From the NCBI GenBank assembly GCA_030267565.1, contig BRXU01000026.1, forward strand, positions 1,364,001 to 1,428,000: DNA of 64,000 bases, written 5' to 3'. This stretch comes from Pleodorina starrii. Its lineage: Eukaryota; Chlorophyta; Chlorophyceae; Chlamydomonadales; Volvocaceae. This document shows, in pieces, positions 53,331 to 64,000 of the stretch (the stretch's first letter is position 1; the number at the start of each line of letters is the position of its first letter). Under the pieces are notes generated by a model. The model was not told where the DNA came from and searched no databases. It saw only the letters and a list, made by a program, of their open reading frames with translations. A program made the translations under genes and the position numbers.

Positions 53331-53905
53331 TCAGTCCTTGCCAGCGGATTCGGGAAGGCAAGCAAGAAGCTCGTCGACATTCTCAAGGATGGAGCACTGC
53401 CACGGGAACTTGTCTCGCAGCAGTCGAATCGCACCGGAGCCCTTCAGCCGCGCCGCCCACGCCTTCAAGGCAGCGTCCGTCGTGTCATGAACGTTGCCTA
53501 CGTACACCGAGGTTGAGTTATTTTGCACCCAGGCTTACATACAGCAAAGGCTGAAACAGCAAGCGTCAAGTCACCGTTTCGCAGCAGCTTGTAATTGTCG
53601 TCCGCGAAGTATGCGAAGTCCTCGGGGCTTCCGGTGTTGGTGACACCGGCCATACGAGCAAACACGGCTTTGTTCTGTTCACTCTTCTCCATGAAAGACT
53701 GGGATCCGTGCTTCTTCTTGGCGTCCGGCTCCTGGGGCTTGCCGGAAGCCACTCGGTCCATGAAGGCCGAGGCGAAGGAAACCAGGTGCGGTTCTAACAT
53801 CATACACCGAAACTCCTGATTCTCTGTTTCCCTCTCGGTGAGCATCGATTCGTTCTGGATGTGAAGCTTGTCGTCCTTTTGTATGGGATCCTCCAGTTTA
53901 ACCAT
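53331..53905 (-). CDS. hypothetical protein, two exons
   Basis: I do not recognise the family. Exon 1 (53905-53539) starts at a true ATG in good context (AAATAAATGG, with an in-frame stop just before it) and reads MVKLEDPIQKDDKLHIQNES ... DFAYFADDNYKLLRNGDLTL. Its balanced, low-Ala composition is unlike the spurious GC-rich frames nearby. Exon 2 (53497-53331) reads NVHDTTDAALKAWAARLKGS ... ENVDELLACLPESAGKD. The joining intron has GT-AG ends and restores phase to give 177 aa, but would be only 41 nt, which is very short for this group. Alternatives are termination in exon 1's frame shortly after the donor, or unsequenced upstream exons. The protein is likely soluble: no signal peptide or membrane span is visible. 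Confidence 0.5.
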
Positions 53906-54384
53906 TTATTTTCGCCTCGTATCTGCCGTCCAGTTTATGCCTGACGCATACTGTAGGCGAGCGCAGTGCCCAATACCAGGCTACTTTTGCTTGAGCGGAG
54001 ACGCAGATTTGGAAGTTTGCGTGGCTGAGTAAGGCTGTCGTGAAAAGCCAACAGACTCCAGGGCGGGCTCACGCACTTACTTTGAGCGCAAACCGGTGCG
54101 CGCGGCCCCGCAATCATTGCACGTGGTGTACGCAAACAAAGCAGTCCAGCTGCACGCAGCAGCACGCCGGTGATGAGTTGCAGAGATAGAACCTCCAACT
54201 AATAACTAACAGCTCACATTGCCACAGGCGCCTTCCCGCGCTATATATGTCATGCATGGGCACCAGTTATAGCGAGCTGCTGCGTGGCAGCAGCTAGCAA
54301 CGGCTCCGTGCGTGGATCCCGCCGCTGAAGGCGACCATACATACATACGGTACATACTGGCATCGTCTGGTCTGGATTGACGCA
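53906..54384. other. short intergenic stretch
   Basis: Probably contains the promoter of the hypothetical gene on the minus strand. It has (CATA)n near 54340. Nothing else is recognised. Confidence 0.4.
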
Positions 54385-55725
54385 GCCGGCTACGATAGAA
54401 AGGCCCGGTCAGGCCTGCCCATCAAGCTCGAGTCACCTTTACCAATCTGCAGTACGAATGCAGGTTTCTTTGGCCGCTAGATTCAGTCATATATGGGGGG
54501 AGTTGCGGGAACCCCGTCTAGCGGTACGCGGCGTGGGTTCGAATCACACGGCCGGCCACTGGTGAGGTGTTCCCCACGAAAAACCCAGTTCGGAGTTTCT
54601 GGTGTGGGGGGGTTGGGCGCGGAGCTCTACCCGATGTGCCAGAGACGCAGTGTGTCGTGACAGCTGTCACGACACACAGCGGAATTGACACAGCGTGTCG
54701 AAAGCCTGGATTGTACGGTCTACACCAGGAAACCCCTCCTCGGTCAAGGATGGGGGAACGCCGCGGAATCTACTCCGGAAGACGGGATCTGAGTGCCGTC
54801 ACTCCGGCGATCACTGCCTGAGCGGGAGCTGAGTGCCGCTCATGATCCAAGTACGGCAGGATCCCTAAGCCCGGCTACGATAGAAAGGCCCGGTCAGGCC
54901 TGCCCAACAAGCTCGAGTCACCTTTACCAGTCTGCAGTACGAATGCAGGTATCTTTGGCCGCTAGATTCAGTCATATGTGGGGGGGTTGGGCGCGGAGCT
55001 CTACCCGATGTGCCAGAAACGCAGTGTGTCGTGACAGCTGTCACGACACACAGCGGAATTGACACAGCGTGTCAAAAGCCTGGATTGTACGATCTACACC
55101 AGGAAACCCCTCCTCGGTCAAGGATGGGGGAATGCCGCGGAATCTACTCCGGAAGACGGGATCTGAGTGCCGTCACTCCGGCGATCACTGCCTGAGCGGG
55201 AGCTGAGTGCCGCTCATGATCCAAGTACGGCAGGATCCCTAAGCCCGGCTACGATAGAAAGGCCCGGTCAGGCCTGCCCAACAAGCTCGAGTCACCTTTA
55301 CCAGTCTGCAGTACGAATGCAGGTATCTTTGGCCGCTAGATTCAGTCATATGTGGGGGGGTTGGGCGCGGAGCTCTACCCGATGTGCCAGAAACGCAGTG
55401 TGTCGTGACAGCTGTCACGACACACAGCGGAATTGACACAGCGTGTCAAAAGCCTGGATTGTACGATCTACACCAGGAAACCCCTCCTCGGTCAAGGATG
55501 GGGGAATGCCGCGGAATCTACTCCGGAAGACGGGATCTGAGTGCCGTCACTCCGGCGATCACTGCCTGAGCGGGAGCTGAGTGCCGCTCATGATCCAAGT
55601 ACGGCAGGATCCCTAAGCCCGGCTACGATAGAAAGGCCCGGTCAGGCCTGCCCAACAAGCTCGAGTCACCTTTACCAGTCTGCAGTACGAATGCAGGTAT
55701 CTTTGGCCGCTAGATTCAGTCACGC
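54385..55725. repeat. 374-bp tandem repeat array with an internal palindrome
   Basis: Copies start (CCGGCTACGATAGAAAGGCC) near 54388, 54873, 55247 and 55621. The second and third are essentially identical 374-bp units. The first is about 110 bp longer, with an extra segment containing GCGTGGGTTCGAATCACACG. The last is cut after about 100 bp. Each full unit contains GTGTGTCGTGACAGC followed by its inverted complement, matching the B1-A2 junction motif of the element at 2427-5026. The open frames inside simply repeat with the unit and are not genes. Confidence 0.92.
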
Positions 55726-55729
55726 ATGA

Positions 55730-58700
55730 CACGCACACTTGAGCCAAGCCGGCACGAGCCGACGGGGCAGCAGCCGATGGGTACGTAAGCCACCTACCGT
55801 GCAATCAACTGGTGCCGCACGCAGTCGTCATCAGCAGTTACATTGGAGGCGTAGTAGCTGTTAGAGGGCCCAGTCGGGTGTACATGTTGGCAGCAGCAGT
55901 ACATTACACGCGCGCGCCAGTCACCACTGGTCATCACGCTCAGGCAATCAACACACAGGGATTGCTCTGCGGTTCATTTTGAACACAGCAGGTACGTACG
56001 TACTGCATAGTAACTTATTTCTAATTTGGGGAAAGCAACGAAAGTTGTTCGTTGCCAGTGTCAGAACACGGGACATAACTGGCCGCCAACAAAAGGGCGG
56101 TGTACAGAAACTCGCACACCCGCGCAGGCCCTGCTGCGTGGCCCTGCGAAGTACAGTAAACGAACGCGCGAAAGACGGCTACACACACAAGTATGGATGG
56201 ACGCAAGCGCATGAGTATACAGCACCGCGTGCCCCTCCGCCCCGCCCCGCCTTGCATTCCCACCTGCCTGCCAGTCCTTCACCCCACAAATGAACATGTG
56301 TTACTATCGCATTGATTACTTGGGAACTCTCGTCGCGTGGGAGTCAAGCGCTCCTCCCCGCCCCCGGCCCCACAACGCCAAGACACACCACCAACCATCT
56401 CGCGCAGTTGACCGGACCAGCTGGCGGGACCGCCACCTTGGCGCCATACATGGCGCTACGTTCCGGCTGCGTCACCACAGCTACCGGTGCAGCCACAGCC
56501 GCCGCCATCTGCGCAACCGCCACCGCTACCACCACCGCCACCGCCGCCGCACCACCGCGGCCGGTCGCGTCAGGGAGGCGCATTCACGACAGGCGCCTGA
56601 GTGCAACAATGCCATCCACCACCCACTCACTACATACAACTGCGGACGCTACTATTTCGCTTGACACATTTCGGTAATGCGTATGTTTGGCTCTACTATC
56701 ATTAGACAGGCTTGGCGTTACTATCAGCATCAAGCAAGTTTGGAGCAACTGTTGGGCCGCGTCGGCTCGTCTGCCGGCGCATTGTGCCTTCCCGTGATGG
56801 CCGCATAAGGGTACATTGCGGCAACGACGGCGGCCGGACAGCAGCTGCTGGCGGAACGGAAGGAACCGGTACAGCATACGTACAACAGCAACAGCAGCGG
56901 AAACAGGAGGTGGAACGTACGTTGGCCGCAGCACACACGGGAGAGGGGAGGGGAGGGCGCAGCGAGCGGTGGCACGCCGAAGCAGCCGCGCTCACCAGCA
57001 AAATAACCCTTCGCAAAGACAGGAACGCATAATACATCGGTAGCAGCAGAAGCCGCAGCAACAGCCCGCAGGACGAGCGACACCAACAGCAGCAGCAGCA
57101 CGCAGACGCTGCAGCACGCAGACGCAGCAGCACGCAGCGACAACGCGCGCAGCAGCGGCAAGCAGTAGTCGTGACACGCACGCACACAACACGCAGCTTG
57201 GCCCGACCGGCCTGCAAGATGTCGTACATACGGCGGTGGGTACAAAGCGAAGTGATCGATCGAAGTGAGCGTGAAGGCAGGTATTGGCTAGGGGATCGAT
57301 TCACGCGTGTGATGGCCCCGGAGCCGGCGTCGTATTGCACTGCTAGCTGCTGGTTTCCCCGTTCATCACCCGTTCATCCGTTCACCTGAACACTCGTAGA
57401 AGCACGTAGAGGGTTCGGCGCTTACCACCGATCCAGCGCCGTGCAAATCTAGGTAGGTCCATCAACTGAACATGCCCTCAACTGAACATGGCATCAACTG
57501 AACATGCCCTCAACTCGCTCCACAACCCAGCAGCCTAGCTAGCCTTAATCTCAGGCTGCATGCCCGGGGCGTCCACCATTTCATCACCCCGCTGACGTCT
57601 CATCAAGGGCCGGCGCGGGGGATTGGCACCACATACAGCAGCATTGTAGCATCGTACACCACCACGCTCGCTCGCCGGGCCTGTGTTGTCAAGTGGTGTC
57701 ACATCATGTATCCTTGCCATCCGTATTGCTATTGGTATAGCCTTGCCATCCGTATTGCTATTGGTATAGCATCTCATCTCATCATGTAACACGGCTTGGT
57801 CTCCAGCCAACTACCTGCATCTCTCGCTGCACTATGTTGCCGACCTGCCTCCCGCCGGCGGGTCTGATGACAACTTGCGTCCTGATGGCCGCAAGCAAGT
57901 TGGCAACCACCGCCGCCACCTCAAACCATAAATAAACCGATAACCGCACTGCAGCGCACCGTTGTACGTTGTACCGCATGCAACGGCCTTTACTTTCCAG
58001 GCAACATCCGTACAGACCACGGTATGTAGGTCCCCCGCCCCCATAAGCCATAACATATGCGACACGCACACACACATGCAGATACATAGCAGCAGCCCAA
58101 GCGCAGCCACAAGCACGCACGCACGCGTGACATTCTTCCTGCGTTCCATGACACACAGCCATAGCCGTAACGACCTACCAACCAGCAGAAGTTGGCTTGT
58201 TGAGGCGCGCCCCAGGTCTATCCGGTGTAGAGGCGGCGCTTCCCGTCCCGCCCTCCGGGCCCAAAACTGTGCGGGTGAAGGCCCATACATCACGCACCCG
58301 ACCAGCGCCGGCACATACACGGGCGGCCCGCAAGCAAGCGCAGCCGCAAGGACGTAAATCAATCCAGGTGTCTATCCGGTATCTATCCGCGGCCCGCAAG
58401 CGCAGCCGCCGCATACATGGTGCGCGCGTAGGCATCCAGGCCCAGCAGATTCACCAGCCGCAATCGAGCGAAACCCTAACGAGCAAGCCGCAGGGCGGTC
58501 TGCAAGTAAAGCCAGCCGGCGCAAGGTGGGAAACTACCCTACCCAGCGAGTTCTGTGCGTGCGTGCCCGGGGCAGCCCCGCAGCGCCCAGGTGTTTACGT
58601 CCAGGGGGTTTCTTCTCCACATCCAGTTCCAAGGGCGCACGCATCCGCGCGGCGTTTTCAGACCGGCTGCGTGATGCTGCTCATCACCGGCCCCGCCTCG

Positions 58701-61700
58701 CCTCGCCCAATCCTTCATCCAACTCAACCCTTCCATGTTCCATCCCTCGCTCACCTGCTGCCTCCAATTCATTATTAGCAGCAGCCCCGGAATTGCTTTG
58801 CGCTTCCCGTTCGCAGCCATTGCAGTTTGGCCTTTGCCGCGCTTGCTGCATACCGGTAGATAGCGCTTCTCACCCCGCGGCGCTGCTGCACAGCCCAGCA
58901 GCCCCACCTCCCGCCCTTGGCAGCAGCAGCAGCCACCCAGCCAGAAACCCCCAGGGACGACGACATCTCCGCACGGCGCACCCCCTGGATCGCGCGCATA
59001 CATGCACGCACGGAGGTCGCGCGCGCGGCACGCGCCACCGATAGATGCAACCGATGCAACCGACATCGGGCATCAATGATGCCGAGACCCGCGTCCGAAA
59101 TGGTGGACAGCTGGTCCGGCTCGCGCACGCCTCCATTCCAGCAGCGGCCCAGAGCACTCGCCCTCGCGCGGCCTTGCGTGTCGCGCCGCAAGGGGCCCCC
59201 CTGCAGCCTTTGTCAACTTACTTGCTCGCTCGCTCGCGCCTTATTGCCAACACCCTATTGCCAACACATTATTTAGCTAGCCAAAACCTCCACGCACCAG
59301 CCAGCCCCAAGCAAGCCACCTGAGCGGCGCGGCGCGGCGCGGCAAGCGCGCGTGGGGGCGTCATACAGCCGACCAGCCAGACAGACAGACAGACAGACAG
59401 AAGCACACAACACAGCGAGGCCGCAAACCCGAATCCGGCACGTACAGACAGCGCGAGACTTGTGGGCGGGCTTCTTGATTGCATGTCAAGCGAGACGCCC
59501 GCAGCAAGCAGAACGCGGCAAAACGCGTGATGAGCGCGAAGGCCACAGAGGAGTAATGCTGCGCTCCCGCGGATGGCTGGGGCACCCACGGGTGCTTGCG
59601 GAGCAGCGGGTGACGGGTGGCGGGCGCGCTGCTTTGATGCCGCGCGGCGCAACGCCAATAATAACTCGCAACACGCAAATGCGCGCACAATTCGAACGCA
59701 TGCAAGTGATGCAACGCGCGCACGGACTCTAATTGAAGAGACTTGGAAAATTGAACCCCCCCCAAATGCATTCCCAGCCCTGTCGCTCATACAAGGGCGA
59801 CGCACGGGTGGCGTGTGGACGGAGGAAATCCTACGTAGAAACTTATGCAATGCGGATAGATCGAGCCCTCTTCTTCGTCGTCTGCTTTCTTCAACCTCCC
59901 CCCAATGCCACTCGCACACCCGCCCAAGTCCTCAACCCAATTCCCTTCAACTCCTCAACTCGCACACCCGCCCAATCATCGGCGGAGCCGCCCCCAATCC
60001 CTCCCCAAATCCCCAAATACCGTATCTCCCAAATACCGTATTCGAGCCGTCATCATTGCGGAGGTCGACATGAATATCATCGACGAAAATAAGGGGTGGG
60101 CCTGGATGAATAAAAAATGACCCCTGCCGCCCCGCGCGCACCTACCCCTGCAACCCGGCCGCTCTTCGTCTATCAGTGCCTCTGTGTCCATTCTTAGACT
60201 GGTGATGGCGGATAACGGCAGTGGGCGCGGTGGCGCCCAGATGCGGCGTGCCTCGCCCGGCCCCCTCCCGCGCACCTCACCTCACCTCACCCCGCCTAGT
60301 CGCCACAAAGACTCGCCCCGCCCTGCCTCGCCTCGCCTCGCCTCGCCTCGCCTCGCCTCGCCTCGCCTCGCCTCGCCTCGCCTCGCCTCGCCTCGCCTCG
60401 CCTCGCCTCGCCTCGCCTCGCCTCGCCTCGCCTCGCCTCGCCTCGCCTCGCCTCGCCTCGCCCCGCCTCGCCTCGCACGGCTTGGGACCGCAGCGCTGCT
60501 TGGGGCAGCCGACGCCCCTCCCTCCTTCCCCCGCCGCGGTACCCCACCATCTTTATTGCCTCCCCCCGCACCTCTGCCCCTCAGCTAGCCCTTTTATCGT
60601 TTCCATGGGGCCGCGCATAGGGCCCTTATTCCACAGGCCCATACGCCCGCCAGAGCGCTCCCTTCCGATCCAGCCCAGCACCAGCCACCGCGCCAACCAG
60701 CGCCAACCACTGACAACCGCACAGAGGCTGACGGGCCTCGGCGGGGCAGCCAGCACAGGCCTCGGCGGGCGTGCCCACAAAATGGCAGGCAGGCAGGCAG
60801 GCCGCATGAGCTACACGAGCCAGCCTCTGCGCCTCCCTCTTATGCATCTAGGTTTCGGAGCCAGGGCTGGGCTGTCCATAGGAAGGAGCAGGTGCGAGCC
60901 CCGCCCCGCGCCCCGCAACAACTGTCTTCGTTGATCTTCCGCAGTGTGGTGCGTGTGTGGTGGTGGTACACGCGTAACATGAATAGCCGGGTGGGATGAC
61001 ATGAGGTAGACCAACCCGGGGACGAGCGCGAAACGAGTGCACGCACGGGGCTGATGAGCCGTGCTAAGGGCGGAGAGCCATGCCAGCATTCGACGGAGAT
61101 GCCCATCTGCCTAGGATTATAACATACACATGCAGAGGTGCGACTTGTGGCGGCTGTGTGTGGCTGGGTGTCGTTACCCGCCAAAGAGGCCCATCGGGGC
61201 GTCAAGCCGAATCGATGCCGTACTTGTCGCGCGCGGGAACAGCCAGCGGGAACACCAACTAACCACCAACCAACCAACCACCAACTGACCACCAACCAAG
61301 GGCCCATCGGATGGTTACCCTCGCGGCACGGCGATCGACCGCCTCGCTGGTCTTAAGAGACGCCTCGACACAGAACCCCCGCCCCCGCCAGGCTCGCTCT
61401 CGGCCCTTCCGGAGGCTCTGGCCCCAACTGGTTTGTGGTACACTAAGCGGCTCTGGCCCCAATTTCATTCGATCTGATTGCCGGGCCCCGCAGCAGATTC
61501 CCAGATTCCTCCTCCTTTCCTTGCGTTCCTCATCGTGTGGGTTGTGCGCGTTGAATCCAATGAAGGGCCACAGCAAAGCGCAAACCTCGCACGGACATTT
61601 CACAGATGCAGATGCGCGCGCAAAACAAACACCTAAACACGCAACAGCACGCACACACACACGCACGCGCGCGCAACGCAGCGCAGCACATACCGCGGAG

Positions 61701-61842
61701 CGGCGGGTGGCGCGACGGCGCATGACGCGCACAAGCGCAGCACAGCATGCGCCCTTCCATCCGCCCCGCCACCGTCGCCCCTCCGCTGTCTGCGCCCCGG
61801 CCGTCAGAGAGCACCTCCCAGGCTGCGGCGGCGGCGCAGAGG
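55730..61842. other. intergenic region 3' of gene C
   Basis: Six kilobases without a recognised gene. Contents seen: CAG-rich stretch at 57060-57150; CATCAACTGAACATG repeated three times near 57460-57520; a 29-bp tandem duplication CTTGCCATCCGTATTGCTAT near 57712-57770; (CAGA)n near 59390; (GGCGC)n near 59320; the CCTCG array near 60320-60470; (ACCA)n near 61265. Open frames of 100-240 codons are Arg/Ala/Pro-rich and run through repeats. The right part should hold the 3' untranslated region of gene C. Confidence 0.45.
60320..60475. repeat. (CCTCG)n pentanucleotide array
   Basis: About 30 copies of CCTCG with almost no variation. Because five is not a multiple of three, all three frames stay open and give artificial RLASP-type repeats. 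Confidence 0.95.
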
Positions 61843-63903
61843 TCACTGCTCCTGCCGCTGGTCCTCCCTGCCGAGCCGGCGCCCCGCCACAGCCACCGCC
61901 TCAGCAACCTCCGCCGCCGCCGCTGCTGTTACCGTACCCTTGCAATGCTCACCGGCGTCATCCTCACCACCGCCGCCGCCGCCGCCGCCAGGTCCACTCA
62001 GCTGCGACCCCGCCGCCGTGGATGAGGGGCCGACAGAGGACTTGAGGTGCGCCGAGGTGGAGACGGTCGACGGCTGCGGCGACAGCACCACCGGGACGCG
62101 AGAGTCCAATCCGGCCACGTAGCTCGTCTCCCGCGTCAGCGTCGATGGGGAGCCCCTGCTGCTGCCGCCGCCAGCCCCGTTCCAGCCCGTACCGCAGCTG
62201 CTGCCGGTGCTATACATCGCGGCACCGAGGGCAGCGGCGGCGCCGGCGGCTGCGGCAGCGACGCCGCCGCCGGCGCCGTCAGCGTCGCCTGCGGCGGCGC
62301 CGGCGGCGCTGGCGCCGGCGGAGGCCCGCGCCGCCGCGACCATTGCCGCTATCGCTTGCTTGTGCAGCTGGGCGCGGCTTGCCGCGCTTGGGGAGTTGGT
62401 CGCAGCGGATAGGTAGGCGCCGCTGTGATGTGGGCTGGCGCACCCGCCCGAGGCGTCGGCGGCGCTTGCGCCGACGCCGCCTCCCGGCGGACGCAGTCCC
62501 ATGCCGCGTTCAAGGGACTGCGGGCGCCGTGCCTTCGCCAGCAACGAATCTGTGCAGCAGTGGTGGGGGTGGGGTTGGAGGCCGGCGGGGTGCGGCACGC
62601 GCTGGCCGCCGCCGCTGGCGTCGCCGCCGGCGGCACTGACGGCGGCGGCGGCGGCGGCGCTGCGGTGCGTGGCTGCGGTGCGAAGTTCGTCGACCGACCC
62701 ACGGGTCAGTGTGGGGACGAAAAGCAGGTGGCCCAGCTCCGCGCCGGCGCCAAGGGACTCGATCAACTGGGCGGTATCTTCGCTCGGGGCGGCGCTGGCA
62801 GCGGCACTGGCGTAGGCCCCGGCGAGCCAGCCGGCGGACAGCGCCAAACCCTGCTCGCCGGCGGAAACCTCGACGGCGCCGACGGTGGCGCTGGCGACCC
62901 CGGACCCGGCGCCGTCGCTGCCGTTCACGCCGGCGCCGCTGATGCTGGCGATGGCGATGGCGGCGGCGGCCCCCGCGGCTGCGGTGGTCGCACTCCAGTC
63001 GATCAGAGAGAACGACGGCGACGCCACCACGGCCGTCGCCGCCGCCGCTGCCGCATCGCTGCCGGTGAGCCCAACCAGGCGGTCTGAGGCTGAGGAGGAG
63101 ATTGGCCCAGGGCACGACAGCGCGGCGCCGGCTGGCGCGTCCGCTCCGGAACCTGGATCCAAGTCGGCTCCCGCACCGGGATCTGGATCCGGGAGGAGGG
63201 CCAACAGGCTTGCGGATCCGAAGGGCGGCAGATTCAGATTCCCGTGCAGCGGTGAGGTCTCACGTGTGCGTGGCGCAGCCGGCGGTGTCACTGTCACGGC
63301 GGCAGGTCCAGCCAAATCCGCCGATGATGCCGTGTGGCGGCTGGGACCCGCTCTCCCGATGGCGATCGCCTCTGCCGCCGACCTGAATCCGGCTGCTGCT
63401 GCTGCTGTTGCTGCTGCCTCTGCTGCTGCTGCAGCCAGCACACCCTGCGGGGCTGCCGGGCCAGCTGCCATGCTTCCATAAACCAGCAGGGCATCGCCTC
63501 CTGCATCAGCAGCCCCCGTTTCCGCCTTCGCGGCTGTGGGAGCAGCGGCGGGTGCGGCGGTTGGGAATGGCAGTGGCAACTGCAGCGGCGGCGGGGGTGA
63601 TTTGCGTGGCCCCCGGATGCCCCAGGTCGGCTGCTGCGGCTGCAATGGTGGTGGAGGTGGTGGTGGAGGTGGTGGTGGTGGTGGCGGCGGCTGCGGCCGT
63701 GCTGGTGGTGAAGGCGATGCCGGCGGCTGCAGTAGTGCACCCCTGCTGTTGGCTGTGGCGCTGCTGGTAGAGGCTGCGGCGGTGGCTGCTGCTGCTGCGG
63801 CGGCGGCGGCAGAGCTCTCCGAGCTTGCTGCTGGCGGCGGCCGTGGCGGCGGCGGCGGCGGCGGCGTCCACAGGTGTGTGCGCATAAGGCCCTTGCCCTT
63901 GAC
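61843..63903 (-). CDS. PAS-guanylyl cyclase C, terminal exon (partial gene)
   Basis: The acceptor (TGCGCAG-type, AG at 63904-63905) is followed by [20 protein letters not shown], the last cyclase strands with the triphosphate-binding Lys. The first about 60 bases are nearly identical to the last exon of gene B. The frame continues for 686 residues rich in Ala, Pro, Gly and Ser, with less repetitive islands such as SLGAGAELGHLLFVPTLTRG and SSVDELRT-like segments, and stops at 61843. The catalytic core, PAS domain and start lie beyond the right end of the window. The coding assignment of the long tail rests on the open frame and on the similar tail in gene A. Confidence 0.8.
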   Translation of the reverse strand, partial: VKGKGLMRTHLWTPPPPPPPRPPPAASSESSAAAAAAAAATAAASTSSATANSRGALLQPPASPSPPARPQPPPPPPPPPPPPPPPLQPQQPTWGIRGPRKSPPPPLQLPLPFPTAAPAAAPTAAKAETGAADAGGDALLVYGSMAAGPAAPQGVLAAAAAEAAATAAAAAGFRSAAEAIAIGRAGPSRHTASSADLAGPAAVTVTPPAAPRTRETSPLHGNLNLPPFGSASLLALLPDPDPGAGADLDPGSGADAPAGAALSCPGPISSSASDRLVGLTGSDAAAAAATAVVASPSFSLIDWSATTAAAGAAAAIAIASISGAGVNGSDGAGSGVASATVGAVEVSAGEQGLALSAGWLAGAYASAAASAAPSEDTAQLIESLGAGAELGHLLFVPTLTRGSVDELRTAATHRSAAAAAAVSAAGGDASGGGQRVPHPAGLQPHPHHCCTDSLLAKARRPQSLERGMGLRPPGGGVGASAADASGGCASPHHSGAYLSAATNSPSAASRAQLHKQAIAAMVAAARASAGASAAGAAAGDADGAGGGVAAAAAGAAAALGAAMYSTGSSCGTGWNGAGGGSSRGSPSTLTRETSYVAGLDSRVPVVLSPQPSTVSTSAHLKSSVGPSSTAAGSQLSGPGGGGGGGGEDDAGEHCKGTVTAAAAAEVAEAVAVAGRRLGREDQRQEQ

Positions 63904-64000
63904 CTGCGTGTGGGGAACAGGGTTTGACAAGGTTGGCAAGGGCGGGCTGGTGAGCAAGGAGCACCCAGCCGGACGCCGGTAGTAAGCTGCGGCGGCGCTG

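Noticed and set aside
54567..55569. Repeated 60-90-codon frames as a gene family
   Set aside because: They recur only because the 374-bp unit is tandemly repeated; they span a palindrome and show no domain.
60184..60934. Long open frames with RLASP-type repeats
   Set aside because: They are the translation of the CCTCG microsatellite, which stays open in every frame.

Overview
The window looks like nuclear DNA of a volvocine green alga (Chlamydomonas/Volvox group). The signs are GC-rich sequence, long Ala/Gly/Gln/Pro-rich exons broken by many short introns, PAS-linked class III nucleotidyl cyclases, a dual-endonuclease non-LTR retrotransposon of the Dualen/RandI type first described in Chlamydomonas reinhardtii, and a split-direct-repeat element of the PAT/Kangaroo kind known from Volvox. 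The species cannot be fixed from sequence alone.

Host genes. Three paralogous PAS-guanylyl-cyclase genes lie head to tail on the minus strand. Gene A runs 22229 to 9425 (12 exons, about 2647 aa). Gene B runs about 50282 to 27040 (13 exons, about 1873 aa). Of gene C only the last exon is visible (63903 to 61843); the rest lies to the right of the window. I built the exon models by comparing A with B. All splice phases close, and five exons of the catalytic region have identical lengths or differ by a multiple of three. Glu in VETIGD and Cys in RFCLFG predict GTP rather than ATP as substrate. A small two-exon hypothetical gene (53905 to 53331, minus) lies upstream of gene B. A tRNA-Leu-like gene sits in an intron of gene B.

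Mobile DNA, left to right. A 480-bp miniature LTR element (TRIM) at 645-1124 has a 5-bp target duplication. A palindrome-rich satellite-like array (about 2337-5850) is interrupted by a 2.6-kb gag-only element with split direct repeats (2427-5026). A 34-bp minisatellite fills an intron of gene A (11280-11990). Short SINE-like insertions occur at 14626-14750, 23434-23544 and 52160-52290; they share their 3' end and (ATT)n tail with the large retrotransposon. A double TRIM lies at 23673-24352. A full-length, uninterrupted 10.4-kb Dualen-type element (31843-42199) with a 15-bp target duplication sits antisense in an intron of gene B. It encodes a Josephin-like cysteine protease, APE endonuclease, reverse transcriptase, RNase H and restriction-like endonuclease in one reading frame. 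A 374-bp tandem repeat at 54385-55725 carries a palindrome like the split-direct-repeat junction.

The remaining intergenic DNA (notably 5850-9424, 24358-27039, 50326-53330 and 55730-61842) is microsatellite-rich, and I recognise no gene in it.
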